This document shows positions 1 to 8,030 of a stretch of 64,000 nucleotides of DNA, one piece after another. The translations under genes and the position numbers were made by a program. Source of the DNA: a virus; the IMG/VR virus record IMGVR_UViG_3300030098_004404, positions 50,601 through 114,600 of that record. The stretch is one strand, 5' to 3'. The notes beneath the pieces are model-generated. The model had not been told where the DNA came from. It did not search any database and worked only from the letters and a program-made list of their open reading frames with translations. The stretch's first letter is position 1; every line of letters begins with the position of its first letter.

Positions 1-173
1 CCGTTCTTGATCGCCAGTGACTGAGATTCAGATCTGCTTCTTAAAGCGTGACCATTTTTCTTTAGTATTCTCTCTATCTTTTTGGGATAGGTATTAAGTT
101 CTTTTGCTAAAGAGATAGTACTCTGTCCCTCGGCGTATTTTTTTACTACATATGATTCATCTATGTTTTTCAT
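1..173 (-). CDS. Partial helix-turn-helix-like protein (C-terminus off window)
   Basis: An open frame starts with ATG at 173 and runs off the left edge, giving 57 codons without a stop. The visible residues include a stretch reading roughly YAEGQSTISLAKEL, then a second helix and KKNGHALRSRSES. This resembles the short helix-turn-helix segments of phage DNA-binding or homing-endonuclease-associated proteins that end in a 'NG..IRSRSE' pattern. It overlaps the upstream gene by 17 bases, the arrangement seen throughout this strand. The function cannot be assigned because most of the protein is outside the window. Confidence 0.55.
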   Translation of the reverse strand, partial: MKNIDESYVVKKYAEGQSTISLAKELNTYPKKIERILKKNGHALRSRSESQSLAIKN

Positions 174-636
174 GTTTGTCCCCTATTAGTTTCTGTATTT
201 CTCGCATGTCCCAATCAGATACAATTCCTACGGTCTTCTTGTTGCAAAACTCTTCTATAAGCTGTGCGTGCGAACTACTTCTTGCTATTATTTTTAATCT
301 TTCGTCCCTTAAGATACGCATCGCCGCATCAAAATACATGGGAGTTTCTAGCCATTCTAAGTCCCACATATATAAGTATCTTGAGCTTGAATTAGATGCT
401 TTGAGTGCCTGATCTGCCGCCTCAAGAGATGTAGCTATAACAACACCCTGATAGGACGACAGAAAAGATACACTTTTGCAGGCGAAACACGTTTGTATTG
501 GCGGTATTGCCGGTCTTTCAAAAAAAACCGACATTGATAGATCCGTATTGCTAAGGCACTTGTTAAATTCTTTTATTAGATAAAAAGAACTTTGAGATAC
601 CGATAGATCTTTGACCGAAGCCGCTATGTTCATCAT
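157..636 (-). CDS. Hypothetical protein at end of the glycan island
   Basis: 159 aa, starting at an ATG that overlaps the stop of the preceding glycosyltransferase by 4 bases (ATGA), so it is translationally coupled to it. I do not recognise the family. The sequence alternates hydrophobic strands with helices, for example GVVIATSLEAADQALKAS and LKIIARSSSHAQLIEEF, and looks like a Rossmann-type alpha/beta protein. A Cys pair (CFACKS) sits near residue 50. Position suggests a role with the glycosyltransferases, but nothing catalytic is visible. Confidence 0.6.
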   Translation of the reverse strand: MMNIAASVKDLSVSQSSFYLIKEFNKCLSNTDLSMSVFFERPAIPPIQTCFACKSVSFLSSYQGVVIATSLEAADQALKASNSSSRYLYMWDLEWLETPMYFDAAMRILRDERLKIIARSSSHAQLIEEFCNKKTVGIVSDWDMREIQKLIGDKHEKHR

Positions 637-1397
637 TCTGTTTTTCCTTGATAGAAATTGTTTAGTGTCTGTTTGTGTCTTTCTTTTGCTCTAGCCACTT
701 CGAGTTTTCTCTCTCTTAGTTTACGTTTTCCCGTAGATATCCCCTCTGGATTATTGTAATATATTCCCCTGATGTCATGAACCTTCTTAAACACAGCACC
801 CCCGATAGCACACTTTACCCAGAAGTTCCAGTCAGCTACGGTTATGGTATTCGTATCAAAGACCCCAAATTTATCATGCAAAGACTTTCTCCATACTGGA
901 TCATTGTGTGGCAGATTACTCAGACATATACTTTCTATTGAAAACTCAGGATGCTCCATTAATTCGTGTTTTGTTTGTCGTATGTTCTCTTGTGATGCGT
1001 TCGGAGCCTCGTGCCAGTAATGATCATTATAAAGTAGATCTACGTCAGGCTCGTTGTCTAAGATATCTATTTGCTTTGCGAAAGAGTCCTTATATCTTCT
1101 ATCGTCACAGTTCCAGTTGGTTATATACTCTTTTTGGGCCATGCTTTTTATTGCAAGGTTCCAGACACCGTATACGCCGCCCTTGGGATCAAACCTTAAC
1201 TTAAAGTATTTTATATTGAAATGTTTTTCTGCCGCTTGCTGTACTCTTTTTCCTTCATATGTTTCCTCGGAAGGGTTAACGTCTATCACTATCCACTCAC
1301 AGTCATCGAATCTTTGCATCTCGGTTACATTTTGGATTAGTCCGTCGATAAAAGTCTCAGAACGTAACATCGAGGTTATTATAGAGATTCCAGACAT
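633..1397 (-). CDS. Family 2-like glycosyltransferase
   Basis: 254 aa GT-A type glycosyltransferase, predicted to transfer a sugar from a nucleotide-sugar donor. The N-terminus (SGISIITSMLRSETFIDGLI) is the typical first beta strand and helix of family 2 enzymes. An acidic cluster NCDDRRY near residue 97 sits where the metal-binding DXD motif is expected. A later segment, NLPHNDPVWRKSLHDKFG, resembles the acceptor-side region of phage and capsule family 2 enzymes. A ribosome-binding site GGAGATCC precedes the ATG. It overlaps the upstream aminotransferase gene by 19 bases. Donor and acceptor are unknown. Confidence 0.85.
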   Translation of the reverse strand: MSGISIITSMLRSETFIDGLIQNVTEMQRFDDCEWIVIDVNPSEETYEGKRVQQAAEKHFNIKYFKLRFDPKGGVYGVWNLAIKSMAQKEYITNWNCDDRRYKDSFAKQIDILDNEPDVDLLYNDHYWHEAPNASQENIRQTKHELMEHPEFSIESICLSNLPHNDPVWRKSLHDKFGVFDTNTITVADWNFWVKCAIGGAVFKKVHDIRGIYYNNPEGISTGKRKLRERKLEVARAKERHKQTLNNFYQGKTE

Positions 1398-2488
1398 TTT
1401 GGATCTCCTATATCCTTTATGCTATTGGCGACATACAGCACCTCATCATCTGTCATTTCTGGGTAGCTTGGTACATTGAATCCCTTTCTGTGTATCTCCT
1501 CAGATACTCTATGCATCTCGTATTTTCCAGAATACATGGGCATCGTGTGAACAGGATAAAACAACGGACGAGTCTCTACTCCTTTGTTATGTAGATGCTG
1601 TCTTACCAAATCTCTCTGCTTTTCGTTTATGTCCATAATCACACTAAACATCCAATAGCTATGATAGACATTGGTTTTCTCCTTATGATACGATATATTT
1701 GTACCCTTGAGACTGTCGATGTATATCTCTGCTATCCGCCTCTTTCTAGATAGCGTTTCTTGCATCCGCTGTAGCTGGCCATAACCAATAGCGGCACAAA
1801 CGTTTGTCATCCTGTAGTTATATCCAACAACATCATGCCAGTACTGTCTATGCGTGGCCAAACCTTGGCACTTGATACTTTTGCACCTATCGTAGAGTGT
1901 TTCGTTGTTTGTCACAACCATACCCCCTTCGCCGCACGTTATTGTTTTATTGCCAAAGAAACTGTAGGTTGCAATGTCGCCAAATCCCCCAACATGCTTA
2001 CCTTCGTATAAAGAACCAAATGCTTCCGCACAATCCTCAACAACAAATATATCATTTTCCCTTGCTAGTGAAGCTATATCTTTCATCTCGGCTGGATGTC
2101 CGTATAGATGTACTGCAATTATGGCTTTTGTCTTAGGGGTTATTTTTCTCTTAACGTCCTCTGGATCTAGCTGCCAAGTATCTTCTAGGCAGTCTACAAA
2201 GACAGGAGTTGCTCCGACATACTTAATACAGTTGACCGAGGCTATGTAGGTGAAAGTTGGAACAATAACCTCATCGCCCTCTCCTACGCCTAGTGCTAGT
2301 AGTGCTAAATGTAATGCCACAGTGCCATTGCAAACGCTAGTCGCATATGAAACTTCCGTTGCCTCACTAAATGCGTTCTCAAAAAGCTTAACGTATTTAC
2401 CCTTAGATGAAATCCAAGAGCTATCTAGACAATCATTAACATACTCTTTTTCGAGAGTGCCTATTGTTGGCTTATAAACAGGTATCAT
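1379..2488 (-). CDS. DegT/DnrJ/EryC1/StrS sugar aminotransferase
   Basis: 369 aa, full length for the PLP-dependent DegT/DnrJ/EryC1 family, which converts 4-keto or 3-keto nucleotide sugars to amino sugars (perosamine synthetase-like). The PLP lysine is visible in YSFFGNKTITCGEGGM around residues 175-190. The start MIPVYKPTIGTLEKEYV and the SSKGKYVKLFE segment are typical of the family, as is the VETRPLFYPVHTMP stretch near residue 305. A downstream formyltransferase gene lies only 320 bases upstream in transcription order, so an N-formylated amino sugar is a plausible product. The exact sugar cannot be determined from sequence. Confidence 0.93.
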   Translation of the reverse strand: MIPVYKPTIGTLEKEYVNDCLDSSWISSKGKYVKLFENAFSEATEVSYATSVCNGTVALHLALLALGVGEGDEVIVPTFTYIASVNCIKYVGATPVFVDCLEDTWQLDPEDVKRKITPKTKAIIAVHLYGHPAEMKDIASLARENDIFVVEDCAEAFGSLYEGKHVGGFGDIATYSFFGNKTITCGEGGMVVTNNETLYDRCKSIKCQGLATHRQYWHDVVGYNYRMTNVCAAIGYGQLQRMQETLSRKRRIAEIYIDSLKGTNISYHKEKTNVYHSYWMFSVIMDINEKQRDLVRQHLHNKGVETRPLFYPVHTMPMYSGKYEMHRVSEEIHRKGFNVPSYPEMTDDEVLYVANSIKDIGDPKCLESL

Positions 2489-2490
2489 CT

Positions 2491-2799
2491 CTAATATGTC
2501 TTATGTTTTCTCTGAATAAATTTTCCGCTATCTAGTTCTTCTCCGCTGGTTGCCGCCTCAACTATCTCAACGATTTTTTCATCAACCTCATCAATCAATA
2601 CGTTTCGTTGATAGTTTAAGTCGCAGCACTTCTTGACAGAATCGAATAGATCCCTTTGTTGTTGTTCTGTGGCAATGAATCTTTCTTTAAACTCCTCAAA
2701 TGATATTCGTCGAACCTCGTAGAGAAATTCTTGGTTTGTCCACATCTTCATGTCGATGGTGATCAGCTTGTCTATCAAGCCACCCAACGTATCAGCCAT
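2491..2799 (-). CDS. Small helical protein, DUF4254-like
   Basis: 102 aa and predicted almost entirely helical. The N-terminus TLGGLIDKLITIDMKMW resembles the DUF4254 family, small helical proteins of unknown function commonly encoded beside surface-polysaccharide glycosyltransferases. Here it sits between the formyltransferase and aminotransferase genes with gaps of 2-10 bases, consistent with one operon. No catalytic residues are apparent. The family assignment rests on recall of a short motif and is moderate. Confidence 0.6.
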   Translation of the reverse strand: MADTLGGLIDKLITIDMKMWTNQEFLYEVRRISFEEFKERFIATEQQQRDLFDSVKKCCDLNYQRNVLIDEVDEKIVEIVEAATSGEELDSGKFIQRKHKTY

Positions 2800-2809
2800 A
2801 TCTAGCTCC

Positions 2810-3460
2810 TTATAACTGTTTTATAACTTCTTTGTTTACCAGTGTTAAAATCTGTCCATTCTTGACAATAAACGCACCGTCATGAGGAGGATTCCAAAAG
2901 GCACGTATTTTTTTATTGACAGTACTTGGATCGTCTTCGTCTCTTACTCGCCTAGCCATGTCCATCATATACTTAGAGTAATATCCGCCCTGTCCTTTTT
3001 GGGGCTTTCTTGCCAAATAAAGATCTTTGAAGTCTTTTATTACTTTAGACATCATTTTTAGCATACATATATGACTCTTGTCTCTAAGCGACTTAGCTGT
3101 TTCTTTTGTTTTATCTATATGGAAAGTATCGGAGGCTAGTATATCTCCCGTGTCAATCGTATCTTCAAGGCAGTGTACGGTTACTCCCCACTTTTCTTCT
3201 TCGTTGAGTATTCCAAAGTTATAAACAGCAAAGCCCCTGTATTTAGGTAGTGGTGCCGGATGGAAGTTTATTCCACCGTACTTAGGTTTAGAAAATACAG
3301 ATACGTCTATTTTAGACCGATAACAATATGATACCAAAAGATCCATTTCCGACAAATCTATCCTTTTGTCGTATTTATTTGTTACTACCACTTTGGGTTG
3401 TATTATTTCAGCGGCTATGTGAGCCTCTTGACTCTTGTTTGTAAAAAGAGCTATTTTCAT
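2810..3460 (-). CDS. Formyltransferase-like protein (methionyl-tRNA/sugar N-formyltransferase fold)
   Basis: 216 aa. The motif GINFHPAPLPKYRG (about residues 82-95) carries the formyltransferase HP.PLP.YRG signature, and WGVTVHCLEDTIDTGDIL follows at about 112-129, the segment with the family's catalytic aspartate. These enzymes use N10-formyltetrahydrofolate to formylate amino groups. It lacks the C-terminal tRNA-binding domain of methionyl-tRNA formyltransferase, so with the neighbouring aminotransferase a sugar N-formyltransferase is more likely. ATG at 3460 is preferred because it has GGAAGGTG upstream and a 4-base overlap with the preceding stop. A longer start at 3475 has no such support. 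Confidence 0.88.
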   Translation of the reverse strand: MKIALFTNKSQEAHIAAEIIQPKVVVTNKYDKRIDLSEMDLLVSYCYRSKIDVSVFSKPKYGGINFHPAPLPKYRGFAVYNFGILNEEEKWGVTVHCLEDTIDTGDILASDTFHIDKTKETAKSLRDKSHICMLKMMSKVIKDFKDLYLARKPQKGQGGYYSKYMMDMARRVRDEDDPSTVNKKIRAFWNPPHDGAFIVKNGQILTLVNKEVIKQL

Positions 3461-4197
3461 CTTAGCACCTTCCAATTATCCGCACCCATATATCCATTAC
3501 CAAGGAAAACCTTTCTTACGTTCCAGTGTAAGAATTTATTTATTTGATTTAGATTGGTTTCTAACAGTGGAGACGCAGCCATGCAGTCTATTAGGCAAAA
3601 CATGCTACTGGACATACAATGTATCTCCTCGGCGTTTTCAAATACTTTTGTCATGTGAAAAACATTTTCAGACATATCATTTCTGATTATCTTATAATCC
3701 GTTTCAACATCTACTGAAAATCCACGAGAAACATCATCATGAACAAAGATATACTTGTCTCCGTTTGGATTAAGCTTTTCATAGACTCTATCTTCCTCTC
3801 TGCGTTCTCTTTGGAAGTAAAATTTTTCAAACTTAAACTCATACGGCACTCCAATTATTTCATAAAAGGCTGGTGCTGCCGCCACCTGTCTTCTGTTGAA
3901 GTCTTGTATGTTGTTAAAATAGTTCTCATGACCCGGAGTCAGAACTGTTCCGTCAAAGCTAGAAAAGTTGGATCTTACCCAAAGCCTCTCGTCCCCATAC
4001 TCGTTTGATCTGCTAGGAGGAATAACATGAACTTTTACGGTAGAATCGTCCCTATATATGTATCTGACAGTGTCTGCGTGCTGAGACTTTGATAGTATGT
4101 GAACCTCGTCAAATATATCTGCTATGTGACGTATCATACCAACGCACTCAATTTGATCGCCAAGACCCTGATGCGTGTACACTAGTGCCTTATTCAT
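3457..4197 (-). CDS. Glycosyltransferase, family 9-like
   Basis: 246 aa. The N-terminal segment ALVYTHQGLGDQIECVGMIRHIA matches the start of family 9 (heptosyltransferase-like) GT-B enzymes, where a glycine-rich loop LGD follows the first strand. The C-terminal half (NAEEIHCMSSSMFCLIDCM) resembles the donor-site region of that family. It is shorter than classical heptosyltransferases (about 350 aa), so the N-terminal domain may be reduced. It abuts the cupin gene with a 1-base overlap. Donor sugar is unknown. Confidence 0.72.
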   Translation of the reverse strand: MNKALVYTHQGLGDQIECVGMIRHIADIFDEVHILSKSQHADTVRYIYRDDSTVKVHVIPPSRSNEYGDERLWVRSNFSSFDGTVLTPGHENYFNNIQDFNRRQVAAAPAFYEIIGVPYEFKFEKFYFQRERREEDRVYEKLNPNGDKYIFVHDDVSRGFSVDVETDYKIIRNDMSENVFHMTKVFENAEEIHCMSSSMFCLIDCMAASPLLETNLNQINKFLHWNVRKVFLGNGYMGADNWKVLR

Positions 4198-4619
4198 TAT
4201 CCCTCATAAACCCTGTGTGAGTCTGAATCCTCATGAAAAGTGGATATTTCAACAAAGTCGCATGGCTCTGAAGTTGCGGTCGTGAAGCTGTGTAGCACAT
4301 AGGGCTCTATGGTCAAACAGTCGCCCTTACTTAAGGTTATTGTCTTAAACTTGTAGTAGAGATCGCTTTTTTCTGGAAAAGAGTTCTGCCAATCCCACCT
4401 TGGATTATTAGATTCCTTTACAGCCTTAGCCAAGTCTTCACTATACTTCGCGTGGATAAGCAGCAATTCGCCGCCTATTACGTAAAATGTTTCTTTCTTG
4501 TTTTTGTGATAGTGAAATGAACACCAGTGGTCAGGAACAACATGCAGATGCTTTCCACAGTAATCTCTATTGTTCTCTATCCATAGTTCATAGCCCCATC
4601 GCTTTGGTACAAATTTCAT
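4197..4619 (-). CDS. Cupin protein, D-lyxose/sugar isomerase-like
   Basis: 140 aa single-domain cupin. The first motif contains SFHYHKNKKETFYVIGGELLL (His-X-His, then Glu) and the second contains LTIEPYVLHSF with the third histidine, together the usual metal ligands. The opening KRWGYELWIENNRDYCGK resembles sugar-isomerase cupins acting on D-lyxose or mannose-type sugars. It is the first gene after a 71-base non-coding gap with possible promoter elements, so it may head a transcription unit. Function as sugar isomerase or epimerase is inferred from fold and context. Confidence 0.78.
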   Translation of the reverse strand: MKFVPKRWGYELWIENNRDYCGKHLHVVPDHWCSFHYHKNKKETFYVIGGELLLIHAKYSEDLAKAVKESNNPRWDWQNSFPEKSDLYYKFKTITLSKGDCLTIEPYVLHSFTTATSEPCDFVEISTFHEDSDSHRVYEG

Positions 4620-4690
4620 GATGTCTCCATTCTCAATGTCTTAGCTAAACACTACCATATTATCATCACATTTGTGACTGGCAACATTTT
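4620..4690 (-). promoter_or_regulatory. Intergenic gap with possible promoter and palindrome
   Basis: This 71-base gap separates the methyltransferase and cupin genes. On the minus strand TTGCCA is followed 16 bases later by TAATAT, a fair sigma70-like pair. Between them lies a perfect inverted repeat TCACA-AA-TGTGA, which could be an operator. The evidence is pattern only; spacing and match quality are much weaker than the exact promoters found further right. Confidence 0.35.
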
Positions 4691-5923
4691 TTATTTACTT
4701 TTTTTTGCGAATATCCATTGTCTACCAGACGGATAAGAATCAGCTATCTCTTGTATATGAAATCCTAGATCTTCTAATGAAGACACAACTTGATCTAAAG
4801 TAAACCAGTCTGCTACGCTCCTGTTTCTAGACTCGTCAGTATGGGGTATAAATTCTATAGCGGCATACTTTGTACTAAAACCGCATATAAGTTCCACGCA
4901 CTTTTTGATATCTTTTCCGGATTGATCAAATATGTGATGTAGTATAGCCGGAGCAATCACCATTTCGCTACGATATCTTTCTTGTATCGACTCTCTATTT
5001 TCACTACTGTTCCTACTCTTGAAGATGTCAACATAGGAGAACGAACATGATAAATCTAGACTAGCAGCAACGGAGTTCGCATCGTCTATTGTTTTTGCGG
5101 CGTAGTCAAAGCCAATACAGTTGACCCCTTGTATAGCGGCATAGAACGAATGCTTTCCAGAATTGCATCCAACGTCAGTAAGGGTTTTGGGGGCATGTTT
5201 TTTCACATAGTCACAAACTGGGCCATCTTTGGCGTTATCGACCGACTCTAGTATTTCCTTGCGGCAGGTATAATGAGTCTTATTGTAGTTGTCCCAATAG
5301 TTTTTTTGTTGAACGGTCTGCGAAGACGCCAATATGTTTTTGGCTTTTTTAATATATTTGGTGCCATCCAGCCTTAGATCAATAGACAGTATTTCCGACA
5401 AAACACTTTCACCATCAACAAGCCAATCGCTCATGGGTATAGGGGCGTGTGGGCTAGCCTCCTGTCTCAGCATAGATACAAGGCTGTCTCTTTGAAGAAC
5501 GGGATCGTATATATTGAAATCACCGATATCCAGCAAAAACGGTTTTCCATTTCTGAGCACCACGTTCCAAAGGTGTGTCTGTAGGGTCCATCCAAACGAG
5601 TTAAGATACTCTAGCACATCACATAAAAATAACATACACTGCTTAATTTGCTTGTTTGTCATCTCCGTCCAATAGACAACGTGGTCTATATATTCAATCT
5701 CGTATAACCCAGTCTCTATCTTCTTTATCTCTGGCCAGAAAACATTCTGTCGAAGCTCGTAGATTGTGGAGTCTAGGACTTGTGAGTTTTCCTCTGTGGA
5801 TGTTCTTACACACATCCTCTGTTCTTTATTCACAAATAACTTACCCCTTAACTCAGCCAGTGAAGAGGTGTGTCGATATAGCTCTACTCCATTGTGTTTT
5901 ATTATATCTCCTTGTATTGCCAC
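4691..5923 (-). CDS. SAM methyltransferase with N-terminal kinase-like domain
   Basis: 410 aa, two domains. The first ~200 residues resemble an aminoglycoside-phosphotransferase/protein-kinase fold: THLWNVVLRNGKPFLLDIGDF near 140-160 has the order of a catalytic loop plus DFG-like Asp, though not a canonical HxD motif. The C-terminal ~200 residues are a class I methyltransferase with the SAM-binding loop TDVGCNSGKHSFYA at about 247-260 and a post-motif FDYA acid. It is predicted to methylate a glycan or protein acceptor. The start is GTG at 5923 with AAGGAG upstream. The kinase-like part may bind a ligand or be inactive. Confidence 0.8.
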   Translation of the reverse strand: MAIQGDIIKHNGVELYRHTSSLAELRGKLFVNKEQRMCVRTSTEENSQVLDSTIYELRQNVFWPEIKKIETGLYEIEYIDHVVYWTEMTNKQIKQCMLFLCDVLEYLNSFGWTLQTHLWNVVLRNGKPFLLDIGDFNIYDPVLQRDSLVSMLRQEASPHAPIPMSDWLVDGESVLSEILSIDLRLDGTKYIKKAKNILASSQTVQQKNYWDNYNKTHYTCRKEILESVDNAKDGPVCDYVKKHAPKTLTDVGCNSGKHSFYAAIQGVNCIGFDYAAKTIDDANSVAASLDLSCSFSYVDIFKSRNSSENRESIQERYRSEMVIAPAILHHIFDQSGKDIKKCVELICGFSTKYAAIEFIPHTDESRNRSVADWFTLDQVVSSLEDLGFHIQEIADSYPSGRQWIFAKKSK

Positions 5924-6657
5924 TCTCTTTTCTCCTTACCGTTTTCATCAAAAATAAACACTTCACCAACAAAGTTTCTTTGTTCGTTTCTTTTAGTGGG
6001 GAAGTCTTCTGCCCAAGGCTCATTGCACCATTTTACCTTATGCATATAATCTCGTGCCGCATGTACCTTAGAGTCGTATTCGTTACCGTATGAGGCGTAT
6101 ATTGCATCCCTTAAGAACCACATGTCAGTCCAGAACCATTTATTTCTGTCTTTTGAAAAAACCTCATCTCCTTGGTGATCCAATATTATCGAATACATCG
6201 TATAGTCTGCCAGTGCTGGGGAACCATTTGGTCTGTATACCTTCATTCCCCACATACCGCCAAGAATAGGCTTTCCGTGCATAGGACTTCCATGATGTGG
6301 ATGGTCACGCATTATGTGTATCTGTTTATCACTGTCCTCCCACTCCTTGACTGCAACGGCCTCCCTTTGGCTAAGTCTTGAGTCTGCGTCACGACAAATA
6401 AAACGCTCTACATCCGGCTCATCATAAGCCAAGAATCTCCAGCTAGCTGGAAGCACTCCAAACCCTGTAACGTTTTTTAGTGTGGCTCCTTTTCTCTCCA
6501 AGGCACCTAGAATTACATCTGGAACACTGTCGTCGTGGTATATCATTATCTCCCAATCGGGGAAGAACTGTTGCTTCAGCTCCATGTTAGTGAGCATACC
6601 TTGACAGTATTTCGCCCCACCACCAAATAAACTAAACGATATAACTTTTCTAGCCAT
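5902..6657 (-). CDS. Probable glycosyltransferase with DAD motif
   Basis: 251 aa. It begins VISFSLFGGGAKYCQGMLTN, a start often seen in glycosyltransferase-like proteins of metagenomic and giant-virus contigs. RFICRDADSRLSQRE near residue 88 contains a DXD-type metal site, and HIMRDHPHHGSPMHGKPILGG follows as a likely active-site loop. It overlaps both neighbours (8 bases upstream, 22 downstream). Sugar and acceptor are unknown. Fold is probably GT-A. Confidence 0.78.
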   Translation of the reverse strand: MARKVISFSLFGGGAKYCQGMLTNMELKQQFFPDWEIMIYHDDSVPDVILGALERKGATLKNVTGFGVLPASWRFLAYDEPDVERFICRDADSRLSQREAVAVKEWEDSDKQIHIMRDHPHHGSPMHGKPILGGMWGMKVYRPNGSPALADYTMYSIILDHQGDEVFSKDRNKWFWTDMWFLRDAIYASYGNEYDSKVHAARDYMHKVKWCNEPWAEDFPTKRNEQRNFVGEVFIFDENGKEKREWQYKEI

Positions 6658-7426
6658 CTAGATATTCTCCCGGAAAAGAAAAAGACAGATTCGCTCCATT
6701 CTGAACGTTGTCTCTGAGAAATGTGCAGTCCGCATAATATTGGTTTATATCAGATTGTATCATTATTGCCCTTTTTTCTGCGGGCAAGACGCAAACCTTT
6801 ATGTTGAGTAGAGTCTTGAACTTGACACCCTGATAGTATGATCTCATTGCCATTTCTCCATCCGCACAGTAGTACTGATAGGCGGGACTATAAAGACCGT
6901 ATTCCATAAAAACGGAACGTTTATATATTCCGTAGTTCATAACTATCTCACCCCTCTGCTCGCCTTTGGACTGAGGGTAATCAAACTCAGCATTATTAAT
7001 TATTATCCACCCATTGTCTCTAATGTGCCGACAGCTAAGCCAGCCCTCGTTAGACATATCTTCGACATTGCCTTCTTTCCAGTTAAAAAGATAGGCCGAA
7101 TGCTCATCGTCTATTTCCGCCAACACATCATCCCAAGATGCCGCTAATAAAACGTCATCATTCCACTGACATATTAGATCATGCGATGCCGCCTTTACTC
7201 CTAGATTCATGTAATGGGGATAAGGACTTCTCTGTCCATGATTGATTAGTTTAATTTTAGGATGGTTCAATTCTTCTATGAACTGTATTGTACCGTCCGT
7301 ACTTCCACCATCAACCAATATAAGCTCAATCTCGACATCGCTACCGCTGTTGACTGTGTTTTCTATTAAAGACGGAAGGTACTCTTTTCTATTAAGTGTC
7401 CCCGTTACTATACTAATTCCTTGCAT
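6650..7426 (-). CDS. Glycosyltransferase family 2
   Basis: 258 aa. The N-terminus GISIVTGTLNRKEYLPSLIENT and ELILVDGGSTDGT are diagnostic of family 2 enzymes. The metal-binding region is QWNDDVLLA at about residue 97. A MNLG.....H.LI segment precedes it as usual. ATG at 7426 is chosen because it has GGGGAG upstream and overlaps the previous gene by only 14 bases; a start at 7483 would lack this and extend deep into the FkbM gene. Donor and acceptor are unknown. Confidence 0.9.
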   Translation of the reverse strand: MQGISIVTGTLNRKEYLPSLIENTVNSGSDVEIELILVDGGSTDGTIQFIEELNHPKIKLINHGQRSPYPHYMNLGVKAASHDLICQWNDDVLLAASWDDVLAEIDDEHSAYLFNWKEGNVEDMSNEGWLSCRHIRDNGWIIINNAEFDYPQSKGEQRGEIVMNYGIYKRSVFMEYGLYSPAYQYYCADGEMAMRSYYQGVKFKTLLNIKVCVLPAEKRAIMIQSDINQYYADCTFLRDNVQNGANLSFSFPGEYLDG

Positions 7427-8030
7427 ATAAAGCGTCTCCCCAGCTTTTAGATTGCCAGACTTCTGCCACTCGGACAAATCCAAAATCTTTTAAAAAGTTA
7501 TCTATGTCTTCTATCATGGGACAATTTTCATACACCTCGTCTCTGTTTACTTCGACTATCATGGCGTCAATGTTTTCTAGTGTTTTTGTGCCACCCTTTA
7601 AAACTTCCAGCTCATATCCTTGAACATCAATATTCAAAAAATTGTATTGCGGATCATAGTAATCGTCGAGCGTATGAACCTCCACGGTTTTTGTTTCCGG
7701 AAAGGTTACTTCTGGATGTTCTTCAAGGTGTACTTTAGGTTTCAGCAAAGAGCTTGAAGCACCCGAACCATGAGATACACCACCCTCTTTGAAGGATATG
7801 TACATCTCTTTCGATCCTCTTTCAGAACCTAGTGCCACATTATGTATCTGCTCATCAATAATACATCTACTTTTAATGTCGTTATATAGATGTTCTTGTG
7901 GCTCAAACATAATAGTATTAGAAAGGCCTATTGATCTATATTGCCTAAGCTCCTCTCCGGCAAACGCACCTATATGCATAACGCCCTTGATAGGAAATGT
8001 TTCGTGTATCTTGTTTAGGTCAAATATCAT
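7413..8030 (-). CDS. FkbM family methyltransferase
   Basis: 205 aa. GVMHIGAFAGEELRQYRS is the SAM-binding motif, followed by IMFEPQEHLYNDI, and the FkbM signature NFLNIDVQGYELEVLKGG appears at about residues 140-157. Family members O-methylate hydroxyls, commonly on glycans. It is embedded among glycosyltransferases with short overlaps on both sides, so capping or decorating a glycan is the likely job. Confidence 0.92.
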   Translation of the reverse strand: MIFDLNKIHETFPIKGVMHIGAFAGEELRQYRSIGLSNTIMFEPQEHLYNDIKSRCIIDEQIHNVALGSERGSKEMYISFKEGGVSHGSGASSSLLKPKVHLEEHPEVTFPETKTVEVHTLDDYYDPQYNFLNIDVQGYELEVLKGGTKTLENIDAMIVEVNRDEVYENCPMIEDIDNFLKDFGFVRVAEVWQSKSWGDALYARN

